A stretch of 64,000 nucleotides of DNA from Tricholoma matsutake (lineage: Eukaryota > Basidiomycota > Agaricomycetes > Agaricales > Tricholomataceae): positions 10,478,001-10,542,000 of the forward strand of contig AP026540.1 in the NCBI GenBank assembly GCA_026075535.2. The letters run 5' to 3'. A program made the translations under genes and the position numbers. The notes under the pieces were generated by a model. It did not search any database, had not been told where the DNA came from, and saw only the letters and a program-made list of their open reading frames with translations. This document shows positions 42,543 through 55,639 of the stretch, piece by piece (position 1 is the stretch's first letter; each line of letters starts with the position of its first letter).

Positions 42543-45500
42543 ATGCCAGTAAACAGCCATTACTTTATGCTCATCACTAATAATGTCACTCAAGGATGCC
42601 ACTCTTGCATACTGCACCAACGCAATCAGTTCATCATGGGGTGTGACCTGTGACCTCCCTGACAAATATCTGAGTTCAGCAATGAGGTCAGTGACCTGTG
42701 ACCTCCAAAAATTTTTGTCAGGTGTGACAGAATTTCAACTGTTCTATCAACCAGGAGTAGTGGATCATCCTACATGATATAGCATCACGTTGCAGTTCAC
42801 AATTGTTCCATCTTTAATGTAGGCACCATAGAATTTGCAAAACACAGCTCAGTTATGTTTACTGTGGAGCACTTCTCAACTTTCAATCTCAAAAATGCCC
42901 AATCCATCTCGCATTCCACAACATGTCGAACAGATCATCTTGCCTGATAGAAACATGTCAGTTGTTGACTTTCTGGACTTCAAGCTTCCTCTGGTCGCGT
43001 TCCCAACAAAATTTGTCAGGGCCGAAGATTATTTCTCTACTGATTTGGTCACGACAGATGACGTGGACGAGATATGTTCATTACCATCTCCATCAGTGGC
43101 AATAGTCCAGCTCCTATCGCAAAGCCTCGGTTCGAGCAATCCAACATCAGTCTGTTGTCCTCACATTGGCAACATGGCTGGCAAGCGATTTCCACCCTGG
43201 ATTGTGAGCTTTTGGTCTCAACTTGTAAGTATACAGAAAGTGCGCCATAGTTGGATGGAGGCAAAGGAATATATGGAGAAAAGACAAAACAAGTGGAGTT
43301 ACAAGGTATCAGATGAGTCAGCTAGACTGATAGATGAAGTTAACAATGCACTCCGATGCATCCCATGGTCTGGCTCGATTCATGGCTTTGAGGTTGCAAT
43401 ACCCACCAGCTTCCTCTCAGTATTTGTAACATGCGAGTGGTTTAGTGACAAACATGAGGATCAGATGCTCAATCTTCTATGGTGGGAAATGATGGAGAGT
43501 GGGATCAGCAGCTCTGCTGATATCGAGAATACACAGTGGTCAGTAAAACTGAGACAGGCATACAGACATCAAGAGCAGTATGGAACAGGTGCTGACCATG
43601 GATGGCTACATGCAACAGGCAAAATGCTTGCAGACGGAACCCGGGACAAGATAGGAATAATTGCTAATATCAACCGCTATCACTGGGTAGCTGTGACCCT
43701 CAATTTTAAGAACTGTTGAATCCTTTATGGCGATTCTCTTCGAGATACCCCAAATCAAGAACTCATTCATGCTCTGAAATGGTGGACACATCTTCACACT
43801 GGGCACATCTTTATGGTTGAAGACCTACCAATATCACGCCAACAGGATGGATATTCTTGTGGACTGCTCGCGTGGAATGCCTTGATGGTTTACTTCCTTC
43901 AAAGCAAGAACTACAGGTTGATGAATCCCAAAAACGTAGATGACGAGAGACTGAAGGTCCTACTGAGAATCACTGAACGACATCAGGATCAAGTAGGTGC
44001 TTACTAAACAATATTTATCACAGCTAATGTGTTTTATAGAGTTTTACATTTCAATCTGAAAGTCAAGATTTTCAGTTCACATTCAGAGCCACTACTGAGG
44101 AAACGGAAGCCAATGAATCAGAGGTTGAACATATCAAGACCACCTGTATATCTCGCCAATCACTAAACAGTGATTTTAGCATCGCTGCAACACCCCCAAG
44201 ATCACCATTGTTATCATCTCAGTCTCTTCATAATCACACACCTTCATCTGACAAATCAGAGAAGAGCTGGAGCCCCCCATTGGACCCCCAAACATCGACA
44301 CCTCCACCTCCACCACGATCCGCCACACCACCATTGCTACAGGCAACATCCAAGCAATTCCATAGTGACTGCACAGTAAATTCTCCGCCAGTAAGCCCAA
44401 AGAAGAAGAAACCCAGAGTTCAGGTTTCATCAGCAACATGCATGGCAATAGAGATGGATGCTGAAGCAAGTAGTGGAGAAAAGGCCCATGGTTTGTTACA
44501 TTTTTATCACCCATCGACATGGCAGGTGGAATTTAACCAGACCGTAGTCAAGCAAATCAAAGAAAGGAGATTGGAAAAGGATGAGAGGGAAAAGCGGCAG
44601 GAGGCTGATGCCATATGAAAGGAGGCTTGTGAGTGTGAAAATGCCAGGATGAGGAAGCAGAAGTCAAGACTGATAAAGAAGGAAAAGGAAGTGCACATAG
44701 GCATTTGCAGTCCAGGGGCACCAAGCGCAAGTTCAAGGAGCTTGAACTTGAAGATGGGCCATCCTCATTCAAATCGCAGGAGAAAGGCTTGCCCGAGTTG
44801 TCTAGGCCAGCACGTGAAATCAAAAAAAAAATCAAAGTTGCAACAAGGAAGCCACAGGGACCCAAGCCACATAAAGTTCCAAGGCAGGCAAAATATATGA
44901 ACTGGTTTTCTCCATTTCTATGGTCCCAGATCAACACTGCAGCTCGAGTTACAGGATGGAAGATGAGTGCCACAGAAATTGTTTGTGAGTTGCGCAAGTG
45001 TAATCCCAAAACTTTTGGAAAAATTAATAGAACAACTGTGAACAAGTGGATCAACCACACAGGTGATTGACCACGATGGAGTGATGCTGTATTGGCCAAA
45101 GTAGGACAAGGGAATGATCCTGGCCATAACAAGGGAGGACGACACAGAATTCTAGTATGTTATTAATGGTGTATCCAATGATACTAATCACTTATGGGAT
45201 TACATGCTAGGCACCATACCCTGATGTTGTCACCATCATTAAGAAAAGACTTTCCACACTTTGAAAATCCTCAGCACCAGTTAGTCTCATCACAGCTTGT
45301 GCCATAATGCTGGCAACCATCATAAAGATGAAGCTGGAAATTCTCGATCTAACGTTTTGTGATGGGTCAAAGTTCCATGCTTCAGACACTTTTGTATGAA
45401 TCTGGCTGGGCAGTGCAATGGAGTGGTCTCAAAGGAAGGCAACACATGCAGCTCAAAATATTCCTGATGACTGGGAAGATCAATGTGAGAGATCATTCTT

Positions 45501-47031
45501 TCGAAAGGCATATCGAATAAAAGAGCACAACATACCTGCACCGCTATACATCAATTCAGACCAAATGAATGCCATATATGCACCAGGGGATAAGATGACA
45601 TGGGCCAAGAAAGGGAGCAAGCAGGTAGCATTGGTCGGTAGTGAGGAGAAACGCGTGTTCACAGTGATGGTGTCAGTCACAAGTGATGGGACACTTTTGC
45701 CATTCCAAGCCATCTACCAAGGAAAAAGTAAAGTGTCATGTCCCTCATCCAAAGCATGATACCTTGCAGAAGCAAAGGCTGCTGGGATTCTATTCGAGTA
45801 TTCTGGGACAACAACATATTGGTCTAATCAGCAGATGATGCAAAGCTTTGTGAACAAGATTCTCGCACCTTACTTTGATGGCAAGAAGCAAGATCTAGGC
45901 TTGCCCAAGACTCAGTGCGCACTATGGCAGATTGATGTTTGGTTGGTTCATCGATCACAGGAATTCCGGGACTGGATGAGAGATAAGCATCCAATGATTC
46001 TTGTCGATTTCGTTCCAGGAGGCTGTACAGGTATTCATCAGCCTTGCGATGTAGGTATCCAGCACCCTCTCAAGCTATCTCTCAAGTGTTTGTATCACGA
46101 GGATGTCGTATATCAATTCTTGACACAATTTGACGAAAAGGAGGATGGAGAGCCAGAAGCATTGATATTCAATGAGACCCTTGGCATGCTGAGAGATAGT
46201 AGTGTGCGATGGCTGTGGGATGCTTTCAATGCAGTCAACAAACCTAATCTGGTTAAAAAGGTAAGTCATATCACAAGACAATCTGATTGAGACCTAGATT
46301 CTAACTTCAACACTTGAAGGCATTCCAGCTTTGTTGCGTCCAAGAATGGAACATTTTCTATGAGTGTTTAACAAGTTTCGCAGCTAGAGAACAACTTTGA
46401 AAGATGAAGAAAACTGACCCAGAATTTTGGAAGGAGCTCACGACAGTGAAGACCCCAGAACTACCAGCCAAGCATGTCAAGTTGGCAGAGGATAAGCTTG
46501 ATGAAGACGAGGATGCAATAGACAATAGCAAGCTGCCTCTCAGTGTCGTTATTGAGGCTATCACAGATGGACAGTGTCCTGAAGGATTTGCTGTTCGTCT
46601 GGCAGGTGGCCTTATGTCAGTGGTAGATGCAGAGAGGTTGGACATTGATGTTGAAGACCCAAAGGAGCTCACAGAGAATGTCGAGACCACAGAGTTGGGA
46701 CGTGGAAAGCAAATCCACAGGGCAAATAATCTGTACAGCTCATCGACGTTCTGGAGACACCATGATGACAATGACTCAGATGCAGAAATTGAGTGACCAT
46801 GACTTTTAGAAGTACTTTATATATATATACTGTCTTATAAACTGTACATGTGTCATGTAGTATGCTTCCCAGGGCACAGGGAGGTGAAAAATGGATTCCA
46901 AGGTGGAAAAACAATGAAAATTTAGCCTACTATTCATTATTCGTCAATCCCCGTTGTGACCTGTGACCACCGTGACTCTTTGTTCCGGCCTAAGGGCCTG
47001 TGACCCATGACTGACAAATTGAATGTGTTGG
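42543..47031 (+). mobile_element. Ulp1-DDE_1 transposon inserted in hAT transposase
   Basis: Ends are inferred from the point where the hAT reading frame stops and resumes (TAC on both sides). I found no convincing terminal inverted repeat, so the exact ends are uncertain by a few tens of bases. The interior carries a Ulp1-like protease region followed by a coiled-coil, a helix-turn-helix and a DDE_1 transposase, all on the plus strand. Confidence 0.55.
42895..46796 (+). pseudogene. Ulp1-like protease / DDE_1 transposase, probably one coding unit
   Basis: Starts MPNPSRIPQHVEQ. The C48 (Ulp1-type) peptidase part has the catalytic His in RYHWVAVTLNF (near 43680), Asp in LYGDSLRD (43725), Gln and Cys in SRQQDGYSCGLLAWN (43840-43870). 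Such enzymes cleave SUMO-like modifiers. After an intron-like stretch come a Pro-rich linker and a Lys/Glu coiled-coil (ERRLEKDEREKRQE). The HTH region follows (AARVTGWKMSATEIVCELRK). The DDE_1 catalytic core has Asp in INSDQMNAIY (about 45560), ALWQIDVWLVHRS (about 45935) and QPCDVGIQ (46040-46060). An acidic tail ends at TGA 46794. Nonsense codons at 43717, 44616, 45068, 45398 and 45758 are all TGA where Arg fits. Whether it was one protein or two is not certain. Confidence 0.75.
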
Positions 47032-47782
47032 TACAGTATCTCCCTTCATCCAGATGCCCAAAAGAAGATAAATGGCTTAGCACCTGTAGCTGCTGATGTT
47101 GTTTCAATAGTGCTTCATGACAAAGAGTTTTGGCCACATCTTAAAGAGTTGATGAAGGTCATCAAGCCACTTGTTGATGCAATTGGGAACATTGAAGCTC
47201 ATAATGCTTCACTTGCTGATTGCATGTTGGAACTCATCCGCTGTGCCCAAGCCATGATTTGCATTCCTAATGAACCAGATGATGATGTTGGGTTTATGAT
47301 GCATGCATGATCAGTGTTCAATCAACAATTTCATTCTATGGATACCAACATCCACTTGCTTGCCCTCTTTCTTCACTGAAAACTCACAATCTCACAAGCA
47401 GCAAATGGACAGTCATTCAAACTGATGGTGGAAACAGCTTTTGGCATTGCAAAACAGTGGAAGTGGATGAAGGAAAGGGTGATACATCTTGGAGAGGATT
47501 TGAAGCAGTATTATCAGTGCAAGGGTCCACTTGTGGGTGGAAGTAAGAATGGACTGGAGTGGTGGGAGAACCTTCTGACAACAGCTGACAAGAATCTGCT
47601 GAAAGCACTTGTGATAATCATCTTATCAATTGTCCCACATGCAGGAGAAGTTGAACACTTGTTTTCTGCACTCAGGAATACTCAGTCATGCAAATGATGT
47701 AACCTATCAGTCCAGTGGGGAAACTCCATGCAAACTATGCTCAATGACTTTATCAGCAAGATCGTGCAGCAGGGAAACCTGG

Positions 47783-48206
47783 TATAAGGGCAACCTCAGC
47801 CTCTAGCAAAGGGAAATCCAAAGTTAAAATTATACTACATATTACAGGGATTGGAGGCACACCTAGCAAAGGGAAATCTGAAGAGAAAACTCTGAGGACC
47901 CCTTTGCCAATGCCCAGTATATGTGAAGACTGCAAAAATCAAATAATAATCTAAAAATAGAAAAGGTGGAGATAGGCAGATTAAGGCTGCCAAATGACAT
48001 CATACCAAGGGGTAGATGTCGGAAGGGGTGCTCCACCTCTAAATATAAAATTGTCAACATGCACAAATGTGATAGAAGGAAAAATTAGTAATAAAATAAG
48101 GAAAAATCATAGAAAATGAAGAATAGGAGGAAATGAAGTGAGGAAAAATATAGGACAAATGTAAAAAATAGGAAAAACACATGGGGCATCCCCTAGTCCC
48201 CTTACA
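47783..48206 (-). repeat. 3' LTR of Gypsy C
   Basis: 424 bp, ending TATA at the low coordinate and TGTAAGGGG at the high coordinate on the minus strand. It differs from the 5' LTR at CpG-derived sites (GGAGGCACACC against GGAGGCGCACC). Confidence 0.92.
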
Positions 48207-48217
48207 TCACCCCCTCT

Positions 48218-51200
48218 CTAAGATGCATCACCCTGATGCATTTGAAATCACATATGACCAAAGTCAGTGGTTTAAATGCGATGTGGTGCAGCAGTGTGCC
48301 ATCAGTGGAATTCCTTGACTAACTGAGGAGCATTCACATTGAACTCTTCAACCCATGAGTTCTTTTCATACCCATAACCCTTCCAGTGCACCAAATACTG
48401 GAGTTTTCCTCGACACAACCAGCTGTCCAAGATCAACTTGACTTCATACTTGGGTTCTCCCTCAATCACTGTAAGCAGCAGTGGTGGATGTGAATGATGT
48501 CCTGGGAATGGATCTGGGGGAGCTGGAAGGAGTTTGATGACATGGAAGACTGGGTGGAGTCTGGACATGCAGGCTGGGAGGTGTAGACAATAGGCATGCA
48601 TTCCAACACACTTGACAATGGGGAAAGGTCCCAGGAAGCAATGAGCGAGTTTCTTGGACAGACGTGTAGTGGAGATGTCACTGGAGTCAAGATAAACTCA
48701 ATCACTAACCCTGTATTGAGGGGTCAGAGAATGGCATTGGTTATAAAAGTGCGCCATGTCATCCTTCACCTTTGCTAAGGCTGCCTTTGCCTCCTCCAAG
48801 CTATCCCTCATGTGTTCTGTGAACTCATTCACCATCTCGATGTGTGAGGGGGTTTGACGAGGTTCAAATCCCATGCATGGATGCTGTCCAGTGTCTAAGA
48901 AGAAAGGGGTCTGTTGAGTGGAAGCATGGACATGGTTGTTGTATCCAAACTCGGCCAAGGGGAGAAGATTGTCCCGATTGTCCTGGCGCTCATTGACAAA
49001 GATGCAGATGTACTGCTCCAGTTCCTGGTTTACTCACTTAGTCTGGCCATCAGTTTGTGGGTGATAGGTGGTTGAAGCAAGGAGTTTGATCCCCAGAAGT
49101 CAGTACAGCTTGCGAGTGAACTCTGCCACAAACTGAGGGCCACAGTCAGAGAGGAAAGTGCCAGGAAGTCCATGTAATTTCCACACATGGTGGAGATAGA
49201 GTCGGGCAGCACCCAGGGTGCTGACAGTGGTGTGAGTGGGAATGAAGTGAGCATGTTTTCCCACTGAATCAACTGTGCACATCACCACATCAAACCCATT
49301 CGACTCTGGCAACTCTACCACAAAGTCAACACTGACAACATCCCAATGACTCTCTGGAACAGGAAGAGGGTGTAACTCACCAATGGGTTTGCAACCAGGA
49401 ATCTTGGTGTGTAAGCAAAGGTCACAATTATGACAATACTGACCAATGAGTCGTGACATTTGTGGCCACCAATAATTCCGTGAGGTGAGCTCCAAGGTCT
49501 TCCAGCATCCAGGATGACCAGCAATCTGTGAGTCATGGTGTTGGAATATGATGCACTGGTGAAGGTCTGGGTCATTGGGGACATAGATGCAATCCCTGAA
49601 ATACAACAAGTCCTCCTTTTCAGCCCACTCTGCCACATGCAAGGAAAGGGTGGATCCCTTCCTCAGTTCTTTAACAGCTTGGGCAACAACATCCTCGTGT
49701 AAACCGCTATGGTTTGTGCAACAAATGTCATGTAAAATGTCCCACTCCTCACCCTGGGGTGCGATGCCTTCCAGTGCCCAAATGGTGAACAGGTCTGGCT
49801 GCAACAACACAATGTTTTGATTGTCATTGCTGCCATCCCCATGGTCTGCACGTCGGGAGAGGGCATCAGTCTTCCCCATGCTGCGACCCAGACGGTGGTG
49901 CAAGGAGAAGTCAAATCTGGATAGATACAGGGACCAACAAGCTTGATGACAGTTCAATTTCTTGGCCATCATAAAGTACTCAAGATTCTTGTGATCCATC
50001 AAAATTTCCACCTTGTGTTGGGCACCCTCAAGGAAGTGTCGCCACTCCTCAAGTGCACACATTATCGCCAACATCTCCTTGTCATGGATCTCGTAGTTTT
50101 GCTCTACAGCACTAAGGCTTTTGGAGTAGAACACAACAGGATGCCACTTCTGGTCCTCCAGAGACTGCTTAGACAACACGGTGCCTGTTGCAAAGTCAGA
50201 ACTGTTGGCTTCTACACAAAAAGGGCATGAATCATCAGCAAAGGTAAGAATGGGAGCAGAAGTGACCATCTTCTTAAGCTTTTTGAATGCCTCCTGTTGT
50301 GCATTATCCCACCTCCATGCCTCCTTTCCTGTCAAGTCAAACAGTGGTTGTGCATGATGTGAGAAATCCTTGATAAAACACTGATAGAAATTGATGAAGC
50401 CCAGGAAAGACTGCACCTCTTTCTTGTTCATGGGCATTGGCCAAGCTGTGACCCCATTCACCTTGATAGGGTCCATCTCCACCTGACCCTCTGAGATAAT
50501 CAGGCTGAGGTACTCGATCATGGTCTTCTCAAACTTGCACTTGTCCTGATGAAGGTAGAGTTTGTACTGTCAAAGTCATTCTAGGATGAGGCATGTGATG
50601 TGACGGTGCTCTTCAACCATCCGAGTGAAGATGAGGATGTCGTCAAGATAGATACAAACAACACCTTTGAGAATGAGGTCATGGAAGATGTTGTTCATCA
50701 TGGTCTGAAAGGTGGCAGGACTATTAGTAAGGCCAAAGAACATGACAAGCGGTTCAAAAAGACCATGGTTGGTACAAAAGGCTGCCTTCCACTCATCTCC
50801 CTCCTTTATCCTTACATCATGGTAGCCCCAATGGACATCGAGTTGGTGAAGTATCAGGCTCCATGGAGCTGGTTCACAAGTTCGGAGATGAGAGGTAATG
50901 GGTAGCAATTTTTGACTGTGATGTCATTAAGCCTTCTGTAGTCTTGAACTGGTCAAAGTGAGCCATCCTTCTTCTTGATGAAGAAAAAGGGAGAGGCCAT
51001 GGGTGATGTTAATGGTCGAATATGTCCAGAGGCCAGGTGCTTGTTGATGAACTGGTCAAGCTGTCACTGTTCTTCAGGAGAGAGAGGATAGACCTTGCAG
51101 GATGAAGGGGTTGCACCAGGGTGAGTTCAATCGTGTGATCCCATGGCTTGCGCACAGGGAGAGAGTCACACAATTCCTTGGAGAACACACCCCTGAGCTC

Positions 51201-52099
51201 ATGGAGATAAGGAAGCAAGGAATCAGTAGAGGAGTTAGCAGCATTGTTTTTGTGGAAGGCCTCAGCAAGGCATTGGGATATGTTCTATGTAGCACACACC
51301 TCGTGCGATGGACAAATCGCAGTGTAGAAGATCCGATCACCTTCCTCCACTTCCTCTGGCTCCTCATCATCATCATCCGAGTCTGGCATCAGATCAGGAA
51401 CCCCTTCTAACTCCACTTCAGGTACAGGCAGGGGTCTGGCATGACACTTCTGAGTGCATTGTATTGAGGCCCTTTGTCTACGGTGTTCTTGTCTGGCTTC
51501 CATGAAACAAGTGCAACAGCGAGATGGACACCAGCTCATTGTAACCTCCCCAGTATGCTAGTTGACCTCTGGGTTATGGTCACGAAGCCACAGATAGCCC
51601 AAAATCACCTTCTGCTTTCCTAATTGGGTGACAGCAAAAAGGGCACACTCACCATGATCTTTGTAACAGAGGACCAGGTCTACAACCTCTCGGATGGCAC
51701 CAGCTTTATTTGGGGACCCATCCACATTATAAACAGGTATCAGATGCAAGAGTAAGCAAGTATTCAGGTGATGTCATTGTGCGAGATGGGCATCAATGAA
51801 GAGACCAGTCGCACCAGAGTCCAGGAGTGAGAGACACCGGGTATCTGTCCAGTGTTGGTAGTCTGTAGTTCAATTGCTATGTTCAAGGAATGTGTAGAGG
51901 GAGTGGATACAACAATATATTTGTGTGGTAGTTTGTGCTCCCATTCGTGGGGCAGAGGGAGAGATGGGAAGAGCAGGTATGTCTTCAGCCAACTTTGAAG
52001 GGTCAGAGAGGGGAACAGTCATGGAAATAGATTCATTCTCCAGGGATTCAACTGACAAAACTTCAAAGTGGTTATGGACAGGCAGTGAGGGTGTATGAT
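48218..52099 (-). pseudogene. pol: pol of Gypsy C
   Basis: Collinear with pol of element B. The longest frame (50521-49100, 473 codons) covers late RT, RNase H and the start of integrase: KDFSHHAQPLFDLTGKEAW, EANSSDFATG, ILMDHKNLEYFM, HHDSQIAGHPGCWKTLEL, SVDFVVELP. Compared with B, RNase H and integrase positions show Arg-to-Cys, Arg-to-His and Arg-to-Gln changes, as produced by CpG decay on either strand (NRRQAHWSL became NCHQACWSL; LSDRGPQF became LSDCGPQF). RT has YLDDILIF near 50660. The chromodomain LVHWKGYGYEKNSWVEE survives near 48360. Many frame breaks. Inactive. Confidence 0.9.
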
Positions 52100-53206
52100 T
52101 CACTTGTTGCAATGGGAAAATCCTGCTCCTCTACAACTTCTGACTTGATCTCCTCTGCAACCTGATCCTTTGCTTCCTCAACATCTACAAGTGCCAACAG
52201 GTCTTGGAGGAGTTCATCTCACCCCTTGGGGGTGAGCATGTGGATATCCTGACAATGGTGACATGCTCTGGCCCTGTGCCCAGTTTCCCCACAGTGGTAG
52301 CAGAGATCCAACCTATGCGCATGGCTGCAGGCTGCATCAACATCCATTGGTACCGGGACATTGACAGCTGGTGTGGGAGTCTGATGGACAGGAATGGTGT
52401 TATGGTGGGGAAGGGTTTGGTTGAAGGTGTAGTGGTAGTTGGAGCACAGAATGCAGCATTAAATGCCGCATTCGTGAGTCAGTTCTCATCACAGAGTGAA
52501 GCAGCTTCATACCAAGCATAGAAATCATTGTCCGCCGGGCCCCTTCCAACATCTGTGCAATCTGGTTTTGAATTTCTCAATTGAGGCCCTGTTGGAACTT
52601 CACCACCACTGGTAGCCCACTCCCATATCCTGCCATGTCCACCAAATCCTTAAACTTGTTGATATAATCGTCCACAGATTGATGTGCCTGATGGTAAGAG
52701 GATGACTCGAGTCGTGTCACTGCTCAGTGGTGCTCATTGAGGGGACAAAAGTGGCACACAAACTCTGCTCAAAATTCACCCCAAGTGGAGAAAGGTAGAG
52801 AGCTGAGCTCTTTAGTTTGATGCAGAATACAGTCCACATAGAGAGCTGTGCATTCAGATTTCATGCATGTGAAGGCCCAATAAATTTTTGCAGCATTGTC
52901 GACGAATTGATGCGACTGGAGACTGATGTACAACTCACAGGAATTAAGGAATGCATGCCCCTGTGCACACGTGCCATTAAATTCAGTGGGGGGAGATGGT
53001 TTGATCTGGGCATGCTCCTTAGTGGGTGTGTTAGGCAGTGCATCATTGTTGGGTGCACTTGGAGTTGCAATGGGGGGAATATTGGTCATGGAGCTAGTCT
53101 GAAGGGTTCTGACAAAGTTTTTGATTGTATATTTAAGCGAATTGATTTGTGCACATATTTCAGTAATGTTGCTTTCAAATGCATCGAGGCGCTCTGATGT
53201 GTCCAT
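52100..53206 (-). pseudogene. gag: gag of Gypsy C
   Basis: Starts MDTSERLDAFESNITEICAQ at 53206. The first half is open (to about 52769) through AAKIYWAFTCMKSECTALYV; the second half is broken by stops. The zinc knuckle CYHCGETGHRARAC lies near 52300-52258 and the frame ends near 52100. Close to gag of B but diverged mostly by CG-to-CA/TG changes. Confidence 0.85.
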
Positions 53207-53371
53207 GGCGCTAGGGGGTGCAATTGGTGAAAATGGCAGCACACTAAAGGTGGGACTGTTGGGAACGGTGTGTAGGAAGTCTGTGGAGCTTTGGGAAGCA
53301 TCGTCCACTCTGTACCTGCCTATCTTGGGCAGCACGTTCGTGATCTCGGGCCTTAGGAGAGAGTTTTCTAC

Positions 53372-53797
53372 TATAAGGGCAACCTCAGCCTCTAGCAAAG
53401 GGAAATCTGAAGTTAAAATTATACTACATATTACAGGGATTGGAGGCGCACCTAGCAAAGGGAAATCTGAAGAGAAAACTCTGAGGACCCCTTTGCCAAT
53501 GCCCAGTATATATGTGAAGACTGCAAAAATCAAATAATAATCTAAAAATAGAAAAGGTGGAGATAGGCAGATTAAGGCTGCCAAATGACATCATACCAAG
53601 GGGTAGATGTCAGAAGGGGTGCTCCGCCTCTAAATATAAAACTGTCAACATGCACAAATGTAATAGAAGGAAAAATTAGTAATAAAATAAGGAAAAATTA
53701 TAGAAAATGAAGAATAGGTGCAAATGAAGTGAGGAAAAATATAGGAGGAACATAAAAAATAGGAAAAACACACAGGGCATCCCCTAGTCCCCTTACA
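53372..53797 (-). repeat. 5' LTR of Gypsy C
   Basis: 426 bp, same ends as the LTRs of element B. The internal primer site lies at about 53360-53369. Confidence 0.92.
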
Positions 53798-54909
53798 GAC
53801 CTGGGTGTAAAGACCTCTGCTTCAGAAATAAAAATATTCAAGGTTAGGGTGATGGGATGGGATGGAGCCCAGGTGTGATGAAACACATGACAAGGGGCAC
53901 AGTGCAGGGATCCAGTGGAGAATATGGTGAATATACACAGCAAAGAAGGTTAGGCACAGAGCTGCAATGCCATCAAGGTGAGATGAGGAGAGGAGCAGGG
54001 TCACAATGCTGTTGAGAGATAAGCAACCACATCCAGCAGCACACTGTGGTCATCCAGTTCCCACTCTGCGATCATGGACCCAGGGTTTCCAACATGGTTC
54101 TCTATGTCCCTTCCATGAGCAGGTTGGTAATCTTTGCACACCACAATGCACTTCTCCTTCACAGTCTCCTTCTTTGTCTGCATCTTCCACTCACATCAGG
54201 AAAACCCTACATGGTTAATTTGACCAAATGAACCAATATTTTGCCTAAAAGAGCATAATTTAATGAATGAACCACTATGAACCAGTTGTTACAAATGTTC
54301 AAGAATGAATGGGCACAGCAATGTCCAGGATAAAATTTTGCATAATTAACCAAATAAACCAATATTTTCCTGTATAATATTTCAGCTTTGTATTGATGGT
54401 ATTTCTTATTCATTGGGACAATCGGGGCGGTAAGAATGAATATATTGTGAGGTACACAACATCAAGTGATAAACAACTGACTATCGACTCTACAAAAGAT
54501 GCACCAAGTCATAAAGTGATGCCTTCAAAAATGAAAGAAAACCATTAGTTATTTTGTAAAAGTAAGAACTGAATGAAAAAAAACTTACCTACAGTCAGCC
54601 ATCATTTGGGCCACATTGTATCCGAAATGGCTTGTTTGCAGCCAGTGCTGGTCCTTGTGTGGGAGTGTTGCAGGTCGCACTCACCCTCTACCCTATGAGC
54701 AGTGACTCATAGGCGTGGGGCATGTGTGTTGTTGGTTCTGTTGGTGTGATTTCCTGCTTTGGGGAGTTAGGCAGCTGTTAGTGATGTGGCATGGGCAGGG
54801 GATTGGTAGGTGCTTACCTGGTGGGTATCCTTCTCCACGGGTCTCCTGGCACCTCTCTGCCATCTGCTATCCATTGTTGAGAGCCTCACATCCTGTTTTT
54901 AGAGAATTG

Positions 54910-55070
54910 CAGGGGTAACCCTGGGGTATTTTGAGGCTACCCTTACCCCTACCCTCCAAAACCCTTTACCCCTTGAAAGGGTCAGGGTTTTGAGGTGTAT
55001 GGGTAAGGGTATGGAGGGGTATTGAGGGTACACAATACCCCCAGGGTAGTGCACCAGGGTAGTGACTCAA
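54910..55070. repeat. GGGTA/TACCC-rich palindromic repeat
   Basis: Starts GCAGGGGTAACCCTGGGGTA and ends with the inverted AATACCCCCAGGGTAGTGC. A second, similar block is at 55640-55770. They resemble the low-complexity termini of the hAT-like elements. Confidence 0.55.
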
Positions 55071-55639
55071 ACCACTGTTACTATGAATTGTTTCAAAAAA
55101 CAGGACTTCTGGCCACTTCCTTAAGTTGGTGGTATAAGAGTGCTGTTTAGTAACTGTTATAAACCAGAGTGGCACTAGGAAATGGCCAATCCTGGAAAGA
55201 GCAATGACACTAGCATATGCAGCTACAAGTAGCAGACAAACTTCAAGTTGGCTTTAGCTCCATGGGCTGCATATTATGCTCTGAACTCAACAGCTCAGAG
55301 GCTCACTCACTGATTGTGGCCTGTGCAGAATTGCTTTGCAAGTGGCAACAAGGGAGATGGCATCAGAGATGATGCATAATGATGGGGATTCTTATATGGA
55401 CAGAATTTGACAGAGATGGAGGGACATGGCAGTGAACAGATATTATAATTGTTCATTGTCAGTGAGTGCATGCTGGGATCATAGCAGGAGCACATTTTCC
55501 ATTGGCCATGGCTATGCATAGTTTGTAAACCATATAACATCAAACCATCATTCTAAGGTAAATGGAATGTATAATCTCTTGAAATTTAGCATAACCTCTG
55601 CATAGGTCCTAGTGCAAATTATCTCTATGATATGCCCCC

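Larger units (their letters stand above)
41290..47782 (+). pseudogene. hAT transposase (DUF659-type) split by Ulp1-DDE_1 element
   Basis: The left part (to about 42542) has a relic zinc-finger area (NWDNKHIKHLADAKQCLN), NVAFSVSENWFFCDFLNEI, YVLSHSIMDAKAARVELEEN and the core ADNIL-like TAENILKAATDALKTMEL, VIAVTMDN. The right part (47032-47780) resumes at ISLHPDAQKKINGL and continues FWPHLKELMKVIKPLVDAIGN, ADCMLELIRCAQAM, then the hAT dimerisation region (LEWWENLLTTADKNLLKAL, SIVPHAGEVEHLFSALRNTQS). It ends at QQDRAAGKP, where Gypsy C begins. Joining across the insert at TAC (42540-42542 and 47032-47034) gives a continuous frame. Several TGA stops and frame changes make it inactive. Confidence 0.75.
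47783..53797 (-). mobile_element. Ty3/Gypsy chromovirus C (older, inverted sister of B)
   Basis: 6015 bp on the minus strand. LTRs 53372-53797 (5') and 47783-48206 (3') match those of element B. The body is collinear with B but heavily depleted of CpG (CG changed to CA or TG nearly throughout). ACCTGG occurs at 47777-47782 and at 53799-53804, one base away from the LTR on the right, so the duplication is imperfect, or the flanks have been rearranged. The primer site AGAAAACTCT is again complementary to the LTR. Confidence 0.92.

Noticed and set aside
7089..46796. Reassignment of TGA to Arg, suggested by many in-frame TGA codons at Arg sites
   Set aside because: The intact phosphatase gene ends in TGA and both host genes use CGN and AGR for Arg. 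Intact CGA codons also remain in the same elements. CpG decay explains the pattern better.
42639..46975. Terminal repeats GTGACCTGTGACC for the Ulp1-DDE_1 element
   Set aside because: The motif occurs at 42642, 42688 and about 46959 in the same orientation, so it is a direct, not an inverted, repeat and does not coincide with the hAT frame break.
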